In this document: piece after piece, positions 44,902 to 57,240 of the stretch
Numbering within the stretch: position 1 is the stretch's first letter
Layout of the letters: each line of letters begins with the position of its first letter
DNA from: Garcia nutans
Taxonomy: Eukaryota; Streptophyta; Magnoliopsida; Malpighiales; Euphorbiaceae
Direction of reading: 5' to 3'
Length of the DNA: 64,000 bases
Assembly: GCA_947685225.1 (NCBI GenBank)
Contig: CANTUV010000031.1
Location: forward strand, 66,445,001 to 66,509,000
The notes under the pieces: generated by a model
Databases searched by the model: none
Told to the model about the DNA's origin: nothing
The model's input: the letters and a program-made list of their open reading frames with translations, nothing else
Program-made: the position numbers and the translations under genes

Positions 44902-47843
44902 TGTAACACCCCATCTTAGCCTACGTTTATAGACCAAGATGGACTGTTATTTCATGGTGGTTGTGTCTTAACATTTTACTTAGCCAGTTTTAAGTGCATA
45001 TTTTAAAAAAAATTTGCCAGAACCTCCCCTAAAAATGGAGGTCCCAAGTGTCGCCAAAACTGATTTTTTTAATTTTTGAAAAATATTTTGTTTCACAATT
45101 CAACTCAAGCACACTCCCAATAATCCACCCTTATAACCTCAACTACAATCCTGCAAGAAGAATTCACACTTCTATACTTGCATACATAAGTGCTAAACCC
45201 AAATAAGATTTATTAAATTACTAGCAGTGTACGTGTTCTAGCTTTTCATTATTATACATTTATTTGCTAGATCATACAAGCTTATGTACATGCCATATTA
45301 CTACAATCAATCATATCCAAACTCCTACCCAAAGTAGTAGTCAAGGCCAGCTGCGCAGGACATGCTGCAATCTCGTCTCCTCGTTTAACCTACGAGTTTA
45401 GAGGGAAACTAAACTCGCTAAGCAATTGCTTAGTGGGTACTTAAATCATTGCAATAAAATAATAAAATGAAAGAATGATTTGAACATACATTTATATACT
45501 TTAAATACTTGAAAGGAATCAATACAAAACACAGATGGTAAAAAGGCTTGACTGAATAATTTGAATTTAAATCATTTCTCTTGCTTTTATCATTTTGGTT
45601 GCTCTACTGGTTTAACAGAATGTCAGCGGATAAGGAAGGGTCATGATAAACATATCTCGTCATGATCATATTTCATTATCTTTCATCATAATTCTTGCAC
45701 ATGTGCCAATGGCCATTATCATTGCATCATTGATCATATCATTGTAATCATCGGCCTTCAGCCGGTATATCATATCATGTCATAAGCAGTACTGCAATAA
45801 TAGTATGATGCATCATACCCTTATCTCAAGGGTTCTGTCATAACCAAGTAGAGCATAAATAATTTATTAAATTACTTTGATCATGATATTCAATAAGCCA
45901 TGATTTGTCCATAATGCATGTATTGTCGGAATAGCTTGTCATGATGCCTTTCTGATCATTTCCAATTCTCCTTCATGTCATTTTATATTATTTAACATCA
46001 ATCCATATCATAATATTCAAGTTTTAACACATTTAGAAAAATGACCAAAGGAATAGTAGCGCGGCGCGTAAAATCGGCAACGCAATAGCGCGCGACAACT
46101 AAATGGTAAAATCTGTTTTTACTGCTGAAAATCAGTCAACTTTGGCAACGGTTTTGACCAAGTAAACAAACTTATTTTTGGCAGAATTTTTGCAGGAAAA
46201 TACTTTCATAAGTTAACTAATTGCATGTAAAATTTCGTCGAAAAATTCTTTCGTTTGCCCCCTTCAACGGACTGCCCAAAATGAAAGCTGCAGAATGGTG
46301 CCCAAAAGGGACCATTCGGCCCAATTTTCCAAACTTGAGGGAAATTCATTTTTTTCTTGCAAAATTGATTTTTAGAATCCTTTTGTGATATCATTGAAGG
46401 ACTAAGGGTCCCTCTTCCAAAAATCAAACCAAAGGAGTGATTAAAAGTTCATCAAAGTTTATGGATAATTGAGCAAAGTTTAGCTAGTTTGTTTTGTTTT
46501 CATTCTTTTCACAATCAATTGATTACAAATGGTTCAAGAGCACTTTCCCACATATTTACCACACAAAATAACATTATTTCAAAACCATTTCAAAAGTCCC
46601 ATAATGCAAAATATGTGAATTAATTGAAAAGGGCAATGATTTAAGTACCAAACCTTGTTTATTTGCTTTGTTCCTTGCTTGTCCTATTCTTTCTTCCCTT
46701 ATTCTTCTTTATCCCTTTGATTTCCTATAATTTTCATAACTTTTTCTTTCATTGATAACTTGAAAACTATCAATCAAATGAATAAACTAAAGCTAGAATT
46801 GGAATCCTTACCTTAAAATTAAGCTTTTCCTTCCAAAAATCCACTTGAACACTTGAAAAATTCCTTCCCTTTTTTGACGGAGAGAATTTCGGCCATACCT
46901 CTCAAAAATGGAGAGAAAAATGTGTCCTTTGTTCTTTAATCATCCTTCTCTCCCTTTTTATATTTTTCCATTTTCCATTTATTTAATTAATTTCATTTTG
47001 GAGGGTTAAGATGTAACCACCACAAAAGTATCTTTAACTAGGATGGTGCCATATGGAGGGTTAAGATTAATCCAACCCAAAAGTGTCTTTAAACAAGATT
47101 TTGCCATGTGTCCTTTTCTAGAAAATTACTATGCCATGTGTCCCTTTTCTAGAAAATGGGTGGAAGTGAAAAGACCAAAATACCCTTCAATGGAAGGTTT
47201 TGCCTTTTCTTCGTACCCGGGTGGTTTTACGACGCGTAAAATGTACCGTTCTCCTCCTTTCAACCTCTCGTTTCCATTTTCGACATTCATTCTTGATTTT
47301 GAACTAATTTATAAAAATTACGCTCATGCCCTTGACTTTTGTAAAAATTCCCTTTAGGTCCTTACGTGATTCGGGTCTCCACTTAGGTTCGTTCTTCAAC
47401 ATCGATCACTGCGGAGTCCTTCCGTTTACTTCGGATACCTTTACGTGTCTTGTTTTCCAGTGTATACATTATTATCACAAGAATGACAAAAATACCCTTG
47501 GTCAAGAATCCACTGTATCTCTCAAACTATGCGTTTTCGGGAAAAACCGTGGTGTTCCATTTCGACCCAATTTTTCTCTACTTTCCATTTCTGGAGTCTG
47601 TTATATGCACTATTAAGAACCTCCAGTACAACTTTTGGAAATTATAGTTACCTCCCCAAAACGTTTTGAAATTATAGTCACCTCCCCAAAACTTTTACAA
47701 TCTTTTCAGTTAGGTCCTTTTTGTCCTATAGAGCTTCCTTTCACTTCGTGTTCTTTGGTGATTACTCAGGACGGCTCCTGTTACTGTACGCGGATGTATG
47801 GTACATGGATGTATTGTACATATGTACAAATTGGGTCGTGACA
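44902..47843 (-). mobile_element. Solo LTR (TGTCACGACCC family) inside integrase, minus orientation
   Basis: Read on the minus strand it starts TGTCACGACCC and ends GGGGTGTTACA. The target duplication GTTGG is exact (44897-44901 and 47844-47848). It contains the CTAAGCAATTGCTTAG hairpin related to those of the other LTR families (45416-45434). No coding sequence; frames around 47043-47841 have no recognisable domain. Confidence 0.92.
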
Positions 47844-48175
47844 GTTGGAGAGAGTTGGTCCAGTGGCTTATAGACTAGCTTTGCTGCCTGAGTTAGATCA
47901 AATACATAATGTTTTCCATGTCTCGATGCTTTGGAGATATAGGTCTGACCCATCTCATATCTCGTCAGTGGAGTCCATTGAGGTGAGTCCAGATCTAACT
48001 TACGAGGAAGAACCAGTGGCGATTTTGGCACGAGAGGTTAAAGAATTGAGGAATAAGAGGGTGCCACTTGTGAAAGTCCTTTGGAGGAATCACGCCATGA
48101 GGAGGCGACATGGAAAAGTGAGCAGGCGATGCAGAATCAGTTTCCTCATTTGTTCCAGACTTTAGGACAGGTAAT
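47844..48175 (+). pseudogene. Integrase C-terminus and chromodomain-like end
   Basis: Continues integrase: ERVGPVAYRLALLPEL, IHNVFHVSMLWRY, then DLTYEEEPVAIL, LRNKRVPLVKVLWRN. The last two segments correspond to the chromodomain-like tail of Tekay-type elements, which may direct integration to heterochromatin. A one-base loss near 48098 shifts the last part out of frame. Confidence 0.88.
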
Positions 48176-48192
48176 TTCGGGTACGAAATTTA

Positions 48193-48209
48193 TTTTAGGG
48201 GGAGAGAAT
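48193..48209 (+). promoter_or_regulatory. Polypurine tract of the chromodomain element
   Basis: TTTTAGGGGGAGAGAAT immediately before the 3' LTR start TGTAACATCC. Confidence 0.88.
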
Positions 48210-51200
48210 TGTAACATCCAAATTTTTTTGAAAATTTCTAATTTTTGGAAAATTTGATAAAATAAATTATAATTTAAAAGGATAAATTAAATTAATAGTT
48301 TTAAATGAAAAATGAAGGGATTTTAAATGAAAAAGTGGAAAATATATATGATATATATGCAAAATATACATAACATATATAAAAGTCAGCACTTTTTAAA
48401 AGAAAATGGTATTTTGGTAATTAAATCTTATAAATTCAAAATTAATAAAATAAATCAAAAACAAATTAATTTTAAATGGAAGAGAGAAATTAGGACTTTT
48501 AATTTATTAAAAAAATAATTAAATATTAAATTATTTTAATATATATATATATGTGGTTAAAAAAAAGATGAAAAGGAAAGAATATTAAAAATATTCTTCT
48601 TCTTCTTCTTCTTCTTAAGAATGTAGCTTCAATGGATGTTTGAAGACCAAGGATTTTGCATCTTCCATACTCCATAAATTGAAGGAATTAACAAGTTTCA
48701 AGTGGATTTTTGGTGATTTCCACCAAAAATAGTAAGTTTCCATATCTTTTCTTTGAATTCCTTGGAAATTTAGATTATGTGAGAATTTGGATTTTTATGT
48801 AGTATGTTATAATTATTGGAATTGGTGTGTATGATGTTATTTTGGATAGTTAACAATGATTCTAAGGTTAGATTGAAGAGATGATGGAGTTCGGTTAAAG
48901 AATGGTGAAGAGAGAGAATTTAGGGTTATGGATTTTTGGGGTTTTGAAAACATGAATTTTAATTGTGCAAATTGATTCCAAATGAGTTGTTTTGATTCAT
49001 AAACAAGTATTTTAAAGTCAAATATTGGATTTGGTGGTGTTGGGTTGGAGTTTGAGAATGGAAGTGGAGATTTAGGGTTTTGGAAAAGTGATTTTCCAAT
49101 GTGGTTGAATTGTGTGATTTTATTTGTTTAAGCATGTTGTTTAGTGTTAAAAGTGATGAATATAAGCTTGGAATGAGTAATGGATTGCGTTGGAATGGAA
49201 AACCTTCAATGGGGGGAGGTTAGGCCATTTTTGAGATTTTGTATATAAGAGTGTATTTTTATAATGTAAATGATTTAAATGTATTAAAATATGTTTTTAA
49301 TAATATAAATAAACTTAAAACACTAATTTAATTGTAGTAGAATGAAATTCTAATGTTGAAGTAAGGAAAAGCTAAATTTTTGGAAATTTGTAGGAGTGAT
49401 GTGTAATTATGATTTAATGTTGGAAATGTCATTAAATGTGATACTAAATGATTATTTGCTATCACATTTTGTTTAGGCATTGAGGGAGATTGATTTGCTT
49501 CATCCAAGTGGTGAAGGGCAAGTTAGAAAGATTGGATTGAAGGTTGTTTTTAGCTTGCTTTGGGTTGCTAGTGGAGGTATGTACAAACATTGAATATAAT
49601 GTTTATATTTGCATAACATTTGGACTTAACACATTTTGGTTGAAAAATGTGTTAAGCTACTTGGTTCATTGATTGTGTATGAATAATATGCTATGACATT
49701 TGTAATGTCATGTATGTGTTAAATGCATTGTGAAAAGCCATTGATAATGGCTAATTTGTATAACATGTGAAATATGCATATTATGTGAAAATACCCAAAG
49801 TAATTGGGTAATGTGTTGTGAATGCAAAAATGAGATATCTGTAATAATGAAATGAATTGATATTGATAAAAATGAGAAAAGTGAGAAAAATGAGAAAGAT
49901 GCGAAAAATGAGAAAAGTGAAAAAAAAATGTGAAAATAAGACAATGTGCCTAGATTGAATATGTAAAAATGAGAAAGAGATTAATAATGAGAAATATGAA
50001 TAAATTGTGTGCCTAGTCAGTTATTCAATTTTGAGAGTTCTGGATTTGGCGGCTTGCCTATGATTGCCTACGGGCTATACGCTGGAATGGTGAAAAGACT
50101 GGGTCGTAAGCCAGGTCAGCTGATAAATATGATTTTTTTGGGGTGAAAAGACTGAATCGTAAGCCTTAAAAACTGTAGCAGTCTAGCCGGGTTGAGGACC
50201 AAGATATTTGGGCCTAAGGGTCTAGCTGGGTTGAGGTCTAAGAGACTGGGGCTGTTACATTATCCATGGATATATATATATATATTGCCTACGAGGCTAG
50301 ACATATGGTTTCATTATGGACCAAAGCAGTAACTCTGAAATTTGAATAGCATATTATATCCTTTTTTTGCCCATGCTTGTCTTTGTTTTACTGTGAATTA
50401 TGAATTATGATACAATTGAGTAATATAATGTTATGAGTTTTGCTTATGAATTATTTGAAAAATATAAGAAAGTGGATTGATGTGACATCTATATGCATTG
50501 TGCATTTGGTATTGCATTGAGTTATATTGTTATTATTAAAGTTTGTACCACTAGGCTTCGGCTTAGCGCGATTGTTTCCATCGCGCAGGTGACAGGGTAG
50601 ACCCACTTGAGCCAGAGAGTTCTTCTAGACCAGGTCGGGTCTAGACTTGTAGTTGAGCTTGTAGAGTTGCTATCGAGATCAGAAACGCTGCCAGCAACAT
50701 GTATATATTTTTAAGTTATTGTACATTTTGAGTTTTATGCGTAATATATTATGTTTTGAATTTTACGTATTGCATATTATAAAGAATGTTTGGGTCAATG
50801 TATTTGAAATGGGAGAGTAAGTGTGTTTTAAATTATATATATCTATATGTATAAATGTTTTAGAAAATTGGTGAAAATGAGAAGTATGGTTGAGAGGGTG
50901 ATTGGAAATTATTGGGAGTGTTTCCTTTTGCAGGTTGAGTAATTGCTAAATTTTGGGATATCCAAAATACAGAAAAAACTCTGGCGAATTTTTCCCAGAG
51001 GTTTTTATATATATTATTTATTTTGGGTTCTTATAACAAGTAAATAATGTTTATATTCTATTTAATTTTATATATTTAGAATTTGAAATTTTAAATTGGA
51101 AATGTAAAAAAAAATTAGTAAATCCGTCTGTGACATTTTTGTACCGTATATGCGTATTTTACATATGCTAGAAATATGTTTTGTACATATATAGGGTATA

Positions 51201-51211
51201 AGGGTGTTACA
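48210..51211 (+). repeat. 3' LTR of the chromodomain element, about 3.0 kb
   Basis: Starts TGTAACATCC, ends GGGTGTTACA, followed by TCTTC (51212-51216). It contains a CTTCTT microsatellite (48594-48616), a donor-like AGTAAGT at 48731, a GAGAAAAGTG repeat (49865-49930) and the double hairpin at 50557-50590. Confidence 0.95.
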
Positions 51212-51216
51212 TCTTC

Positions 51217-51625
51217 ATCTTTTGACATCGGGTCTTTACCTTTAAAAAAATGGATCTTCATCCTTTGAGATCGGGTCTTCACCCTTGCAACTGGATCTTC
51301 ATCCTTTGAGATCTGGTCTTCACCCTTGCAAATGGATCTTCATCCTTAGAGATCGGGTCTTGACCCTTGTAAGTGAATCTTAATCCTTTGAGATCTGGCA
51401 TTCACCCTTGAAAATGAATCTTCATCCTCGGAGATCAGGTCTTTACCCTTAAAAATGGATCTTCATTCTTTGAGATCAGGCCTTCACCCTTGAAAATGGA
51501 TCTTCATCCTTGGAGATCGGGTCTTCACCCTTGCAAATGGATCTTCATCCTTTGAGATCGGGTCTTCACCCTTGCAAATGGATCTTCATCCTTAGAGATC
51601 GGGTCTTCACCCTGGCTTCAGCTCT
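51217..51625 (-). repeat. Hairpin array, loop CTTC, 41-base period
   Basis: Alternating GGATCTTCATCC and GGGTCTTCACCC units with a 41-base repeat length (TGGATCTTC at 51251, 51292, 51333). The loop is constant; the second stem pair switches G-C to A-T between alternate hairpins. Confidence 0.9.
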
Positions 51626-52944
51626 TTTAGCTGGATTGATCTTTTGTCTTTTGCATCTTCATCCTTTTGAGAATTCTAATTTTTTTTTATTCCATTCTTT
51701 TTTGTTCTTCCTTTGCACTTTTGCAAAAAAATTCAGCCCTTTTTAGCTAGCCTTCATATCCTCTCATTTTCCCCCTGCGTGGCAAGATATTTGCAAGTGA
51801 GTTTGAAAATGTTTTACATATAAACTCAAAAAATTGAAAAGGAGAAACTTTGCCCCTTGTGTAGGCTCAAACCCATGATTTTTCTATGCGGACTCTGATT
51901 GATGTTGTTATTGTCTAGCTCTTCGCACAAGCATGCATTTCTTCTCCTTGCAAGATTACTGGAGCTTTCTCAAGCAATGGGCTTTCTATGCCCCCCCTGA
52001 TTTGATATCTTCTTTTTATTCTTTACTTCACAAGGTGTTTGCTATTCATTTTGCCAAGGAATAGACAACACAAGACAAGAAAGTGCAATGTGATATGCTC
52101 ATGTATGCATGATATGCATGAATAATACTTACAGTCATTCCATTGACTCACAGACCGGGGTGATCAGCAGAAGTGTTTTCATTCATTCCTTTTTGATGCT
52201 TGTTCAAGTCTTGCATTGGAATGATCGAAAGCTTTGTATTTATGGCTTTTATCTTCAAGATGTTGAAAACATGATTGGTGGAGACTCTAAGTTGCAGAGT
52301 CAGGGATGCATCCATTTCAAACTATATTTCAGCATGTCGGTTGGTAGTTTCTTCATAACTTTGCCAATAATAATTTCCTTTGCCCAATGTGTCCTTTGGA
52401 GGTCCAACATACTTCCCTTAACTTGAAGGCTTTGTGTGACAAAACATTTTTTTTTTGAATTTTGATTTTGAAATCAAATGTTGGCTTTTCCAAATCAATG
52501 TCAATATACCTCAAGACTTGATTTTTCCAAATTAACATATCTATAACATGACGACCCTAGTTACCGTACTAAACTCGAGAATCATTTCTATTTAAGCAAG
52601 AACTGTTGCAGTTCAGATAGGCACATACACATTACTTGGCCAAAGGTCTCATTGAGTTTAAATATTGCCTATCTCATATGCATGCTTATTCAAACTATCT
52701 CCACTTATTCAAACTATCTCCACTAATAGACTCTACCTACCAAGAGAGATCAACAGGTCTTTGATAGGCTTGAAATGGGGTCTATAAGGGACACAGGTTT
52801 AAGTGAAGGCCATTTTGAGATTGGAGCTGGTGTGACACAAGGGTCAAACCTTCACACTACAAACTTCTTGTTGTAACTTTAGACAGTTGGGAGCAATCTT
52901 GCTAGACTCTAAATTCTTTCTGTCTTCTTGGCATTAATCTGGAT
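51626..52944 (-). other. Non-coding part of the minus-strand Tat element
   Basis: Reverse-complement homologue of about 32690-33870. No coding motif. Confidence 0.7.
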
Positions 52945-55900
52945 TGTAACATCCTAAAATTTTTGAAAATTTCTAATTTTTGGAAAATTTGATAAAATAA
53001 ATTATAATTTAAAAGGATTAATTAAATTAATAGTTTTAAATGAAAAATGAAGGGATTTTAAATGAAAAAGTGGAATATATATGTGATATATATGCAAAAT
53101 ATACATAACATATAAAAGTCAACACTTTTTAAAAGAAAAAGGGTATTTTGGTAATTAAATCTTATAAATTCAAAATTAATAAAATAATTCAAAAAAAACT
53201 ATTTTTGAATGGAAGAGGGAAATTAGGACTTTTAATTTATTAAAAAAATAATTAAATAATTAAATAATTAAATTATTTCAATATATATATATATATATGT
53301 GTGTGTGGTTTAAAAAAAAAAGATGAAAGAAAAAGAAATATTAAAAGTCTTCTTCTTCTTCTTTTCCTTCCTTTGGCTGAATTTTCCATGGGAGTTAGAC
53401 CAAGAATTTGATTCTTCAATACTCCATAAATTGAAGAAATTAACAAGTTGCAAGTAGATTTTTGGTGATCTTCACCAAAATTAGTAAGTTTCCATCTCTT
53501 TTCTTTGAATTCCTTGAAATTTTGGATTATGTGAGTTTGGAGATTTTGATATAGTATGTTATAATTGTTGGAATTGATGTGTATGATGTTATTTTTGATA
53601 GTTAACAATGATTCTAAGGTTAGATTGAAGAGATGATGGAGTTTGGTTAAAGAATGGTGAAGAGAGAGAATTTAGGGTTATAGATTTTTGGGGTTTTGAA
53701 AACATGAATTTTAATTGTGCAAATTAGTTCTAAATGAGTTGTTTTGATTCATAAACAAGTATTTTAAAGTCAAATATTGGATTTGGTGGTGTTGGGTTGG
53801 AGTTTGAGAATGGAAGTGGAGATTTAGGGTTTTGAAAAAGTGATTTTCCAATGTGGTTGAATTGTGTGATTTTATTTGTTTAAGCATGTTGTTTAGTGTT
53901 AAAAGTGATGAATATAAGCTTGGAATGAGTAATGGATTGTGTTGGAATGGAAAACCTTCAATGGGGGAAGGTTATGTCATTTTTGAGATTTTGTGTATAA
54001 GAGTGTAATTTTAGAATGTAAATGATTTAAATGTATTAAAATATATTTTTAATAATATAAATAAATTTAAAATACTAATTTAATTGTAGTAGAATGAAAT
54101 TCGAATGTTGAAGTAAGGAAAGGCCAAATTTTTGGAAATTTGTAGGAGTGATGTGTAATTATGGTTTAATGTTGGAAATGCCATTAAATGTGATACTAAA
54201 TGATTATTTGTTATCACATTTGGTTTAGGCATTGAGGGAGGTTGATTTTCTTCATCCAAGTGGTGAAGGGCAAGTTGGAAAGATTGGATTGAAGGTTGTT
54301 TTTAGCTTGCATTGGGTTGCTAGTGGAGGTATGTACAAACTTTGAATATAATGTCTATATTTGCATAGCATTTGGACTTAACACATTTTGGTTGAAAAAT
54401 GTGTTAAGCTACTTGGTTCATTGATTGCGTATGAACAATGTGCTATGACATTTATAATGTCATATATGTGTTAAATGCATTGTGAAAAGCCATTGATAAT
54501 GGCTAATTTGTGTAACATATGAAATATGCATATTATGTGAAAATACACAAAGTAATTGGGTAATGTGTTGTGAATGCAAAAATGAGATATGTGTAATAAT
54601 GAAATGAATTGATATTGATAAAAATGAGAAAAATGAGAAAGATGAGAAAGATATGAAAAAAGAGAAAATTGAGAAAAAAAATTGTGAAAATAAGGCAATG
54701 TGACTAGATTGAATATGTGAAAATGAGAAAGAGATTAATAATGAGAAATATGAATAAATGGTGTGCCTAGTATGTTATTCAATTTTGAGAGTTCTGGGTT
54801 TGGAGGCATGCCTATGATTGCTTACGGGCTATACGCTGGAATGGTGAAAAGATTAGGTTGTAAGCCAGGCCAGCTGATAAATATGATGTTTTTGGGGTGA
54901 AAAGACTGGGTCGTAATCCTCAAAAACTGTAGCAGTCTAGCCGGGTCGAGGACCAAGATACTGGGGCCTAAGGGTCTAGCCGGTTTGAGGTCCAAGAGAC
55001 TGGGTTGTTACAATATCCATGGATATATATATTGCCTACGAGGCTAGACACATGGTGTCATTATGGACCAAAGCAGTAACTCTGAAATTTGAATAGCATA
55101 TTAGATCCTTTTTTGGCCCATGCTTGTCTTTGTTTTAATGTGAATTATGAATTATGATACAATTGAGTAATATAATGTTATGAGTTGTGCTTATGAAATA
55201 TTTGAAAAAATATATACGAAAGTGCATTGATGTGACATCTATATGCATTATGCATTTGGTATTGTTATTATCAAATTTTTTATCACTAGGCTTCGACTTA
55301 GCATGATTGTTTCCATCGCGCAGGTGACAAGGTAGACCCAGTTGAGCCAGAGAGTTCTTCTAGACCAGGTCGGGTCTAGACTTGTAGTTGAGCTTGTAGA
55401 GTTGCTATCGAGATCAGAAACGCTGCCAGCAACATGTATATATTTTTAAGTTATTGTACATTTTGAGTTTTATGCGTAATATATTATGTTTTGAATTTTA
55501 CGTATTGCATATTATAAAGAATGTTTGGGTCAATGTATTTGAAATGGGAGAGTAAGTGTGTTTTAAATTATATATATCTATATGTATAAAGGTTTGAGAA
55601 ACTTGGTGAAATTGAGAAGTATGGTTGAGAGGGTGATTGGAAATTATTTGAGAGTGTTTTCTTTTTTGCAGGCTGTGTTTTGATAAATTTTGGGATGTCC
55701 AAAATACAGACAAAACTCTGGCGAATTTTTCCCAGAGATTTATATATATATATTATTTATTTTGGGTTCTTATAATAAGTAAAGAATATTTATATTCTAT
55801 TTAATTTTTATATATTTAGAATTTAAAATTTTAAATTGGAAATGTGAAAAATTTTTATTAGATCGGTCTGTGATATTTTTGTACCGTATATGCATATTTT

Positions 55901-55951
55901 ACATATGCTAGAAATATGTATTGTACGTATATAGGGTATAAGGGTGTTACA
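52945..55951 (+). mobile_element. Solo LTR of the chromodomain-element family
   Basis: TGTAACATCC to GGTGTTACA, closely similar to 48210-51211. Flanks are TGGAT (52940-52944) and TGTAT (55952-55956), a 5-base duplication with one change; removing it restores the Tat sequence found at 32680-32700 in reverse. The hairpin right before the CGCGCAGG motif is decayed here (CTTAGCATGATT near 55298). Confidence 0.93.
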
Positions 55952-57240
55952 TGTATCTTGATTGAAACAGTCTTTGCCCTTGCAAAAAGTTTGGTACCCA
56001 AATTCGTTTCTTTTCTTCTTTTCCCTTTTCTTTCTCTTTCCTTACTCTTCCCTTTCTTTTATCATTTTGTCCTTCTTTCTTGTAGGACTATCAAGTACAA
56101 AATTTTCAAGAACTGGATGGTCTTCCTCTTTTTTCTCCAATTTTGATTGAATATTTGGTTGGGTTGGACCAATTCAAGTAAAAATGTCTTTATGACCCAA
56201 ATGGAAGCCTTTTGTTGCTTTAGGTAAAAGAAAACTCAGTTGGCTTTCTGAACCGCCTTTTTAGGTTTTATTTTTCTTTTCTTTTTCTTTTCCTTTTCTT
56301 TTTCTTTCTTTTTCTTTTTTTTGTCCTTTTTCTTTTCTTCTTCTTCTTTTTTCTCTTCTCTTTTTTTTGTTTGGTTCTAGCTCTAAAAGAGTTGTCTCGT
56401 TTGTACTAGCTTGGGCTTCCAATAATGGATGAGTAGAGTAGCATAAATCTTTTTAACAGGGACAAATCATTTGTTACTCCGATGTTGTATTGATGTATTG
56501 GAGATATTAGAAAAACTTCAGCTACCCATATGGTCTTAAAAACATCAACTACCCTTATGGTCTTTAGAACTTCAACTATCTTTATGGTCTTGAGAACTTC
56601 AACTATCCTCATGATCTTGACTAATCATTGCTTTCTTTAATCTTCTTGCCTCTTCATCTTAGTGATCATAAGACTTGTCAAAAGTATCACAACAGCTCAG
56701 GGTAGGTTATTGAGGTTTGTAAGCCAATGAAAAGAAAGCAAAAATTTTATGAAGGCTCAAAGGGACAACTAGGGATTGATATTTAATTGGGCGGATACTA
56801 GTTGTTGGCTAACCAAACAATACCTAGATCATCTCTCCCTTAAATAAGCAGAGTTCAATTTCGCCTTGAAATTTTGTCAAAGCATGTTCTAAGACTGACT
56901 AGGACCTAGACAAAGATAATTATGCAAGAGCCCTCTCTAAGTAAGCATACACAATTCAATGCTATAGAGCAATTCCCTCACCTAGTAAAGTCATTCAAGT
57001 CATGATGCCTAGACACATTAATTTATAAACATCAAGCTAGGTTCCTCATCGGTTGAGCACCAAAATGAACAAAGACCAACAAAATTTTTGATGAAAGTAA
57101 TTTATTCAAGCAACTTTAAATTTGAAAAACACAATAGTTCCAAAATATTAAAGAAAGTAAAATTGAAAAGCAACATTCAAGCTAAGGAAAGTTTGTTGAG
57201 TTTAAGCTTTTTTTCCTTTCACATCTTCAATATTTCCATC
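55952..57240 (-). other. Non-coding part of the minus-strand Tat element
   Basis: Reverse-complement homologue of about 31345-32690, with a pyrimidine-rich stretch (56260-56370). No pol domain. Confidence 0.72.

Larger units (their letters stand above)
21414..51211 (+). mobile_element. Chromodomain-type (Tekay-like) Ty3-gypsy element, nested host of other elements
   Basis: A complete but dead element: 5' LTR 21414-21807 plus 37777-40395, tRNA-Met-type PBS 40403-40415, gag, protease, RT, RNase H, integrase with a chromodomain-like end, PPT, 3' LTR 48210-51211. It is flanked by TCTTC on both sides. Its 5' LTR holds the Tat insertion and its integrase holds a solo LTR. Sampled stretches of the two LTRs differ by several percent, more than those of the inner Tat element, consistent with it being older. 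Confidence 0.93.

Noticed and set aside
47043..47841. Frames of 65-104 residues within the LTR inserted in integrase
   Set aside because: They lie inside a solo LTR with exact target duplication and resemble no protein family I know.
49708..49944. Ser/Phe/His-rich frame, repeated at 38905-39132 and 54471-54698
   Set aside because: Reverse translation of the GAGAAAAATGAGAAA simple repeat present in each LTR of the chromodomain-element family.
53281..53310. AT microsatellite, with others at 21546-21562, 24692-24702 and 50270-50284
   Set aside because: Ordinary simple repeats in LTRs; no further structure seen.
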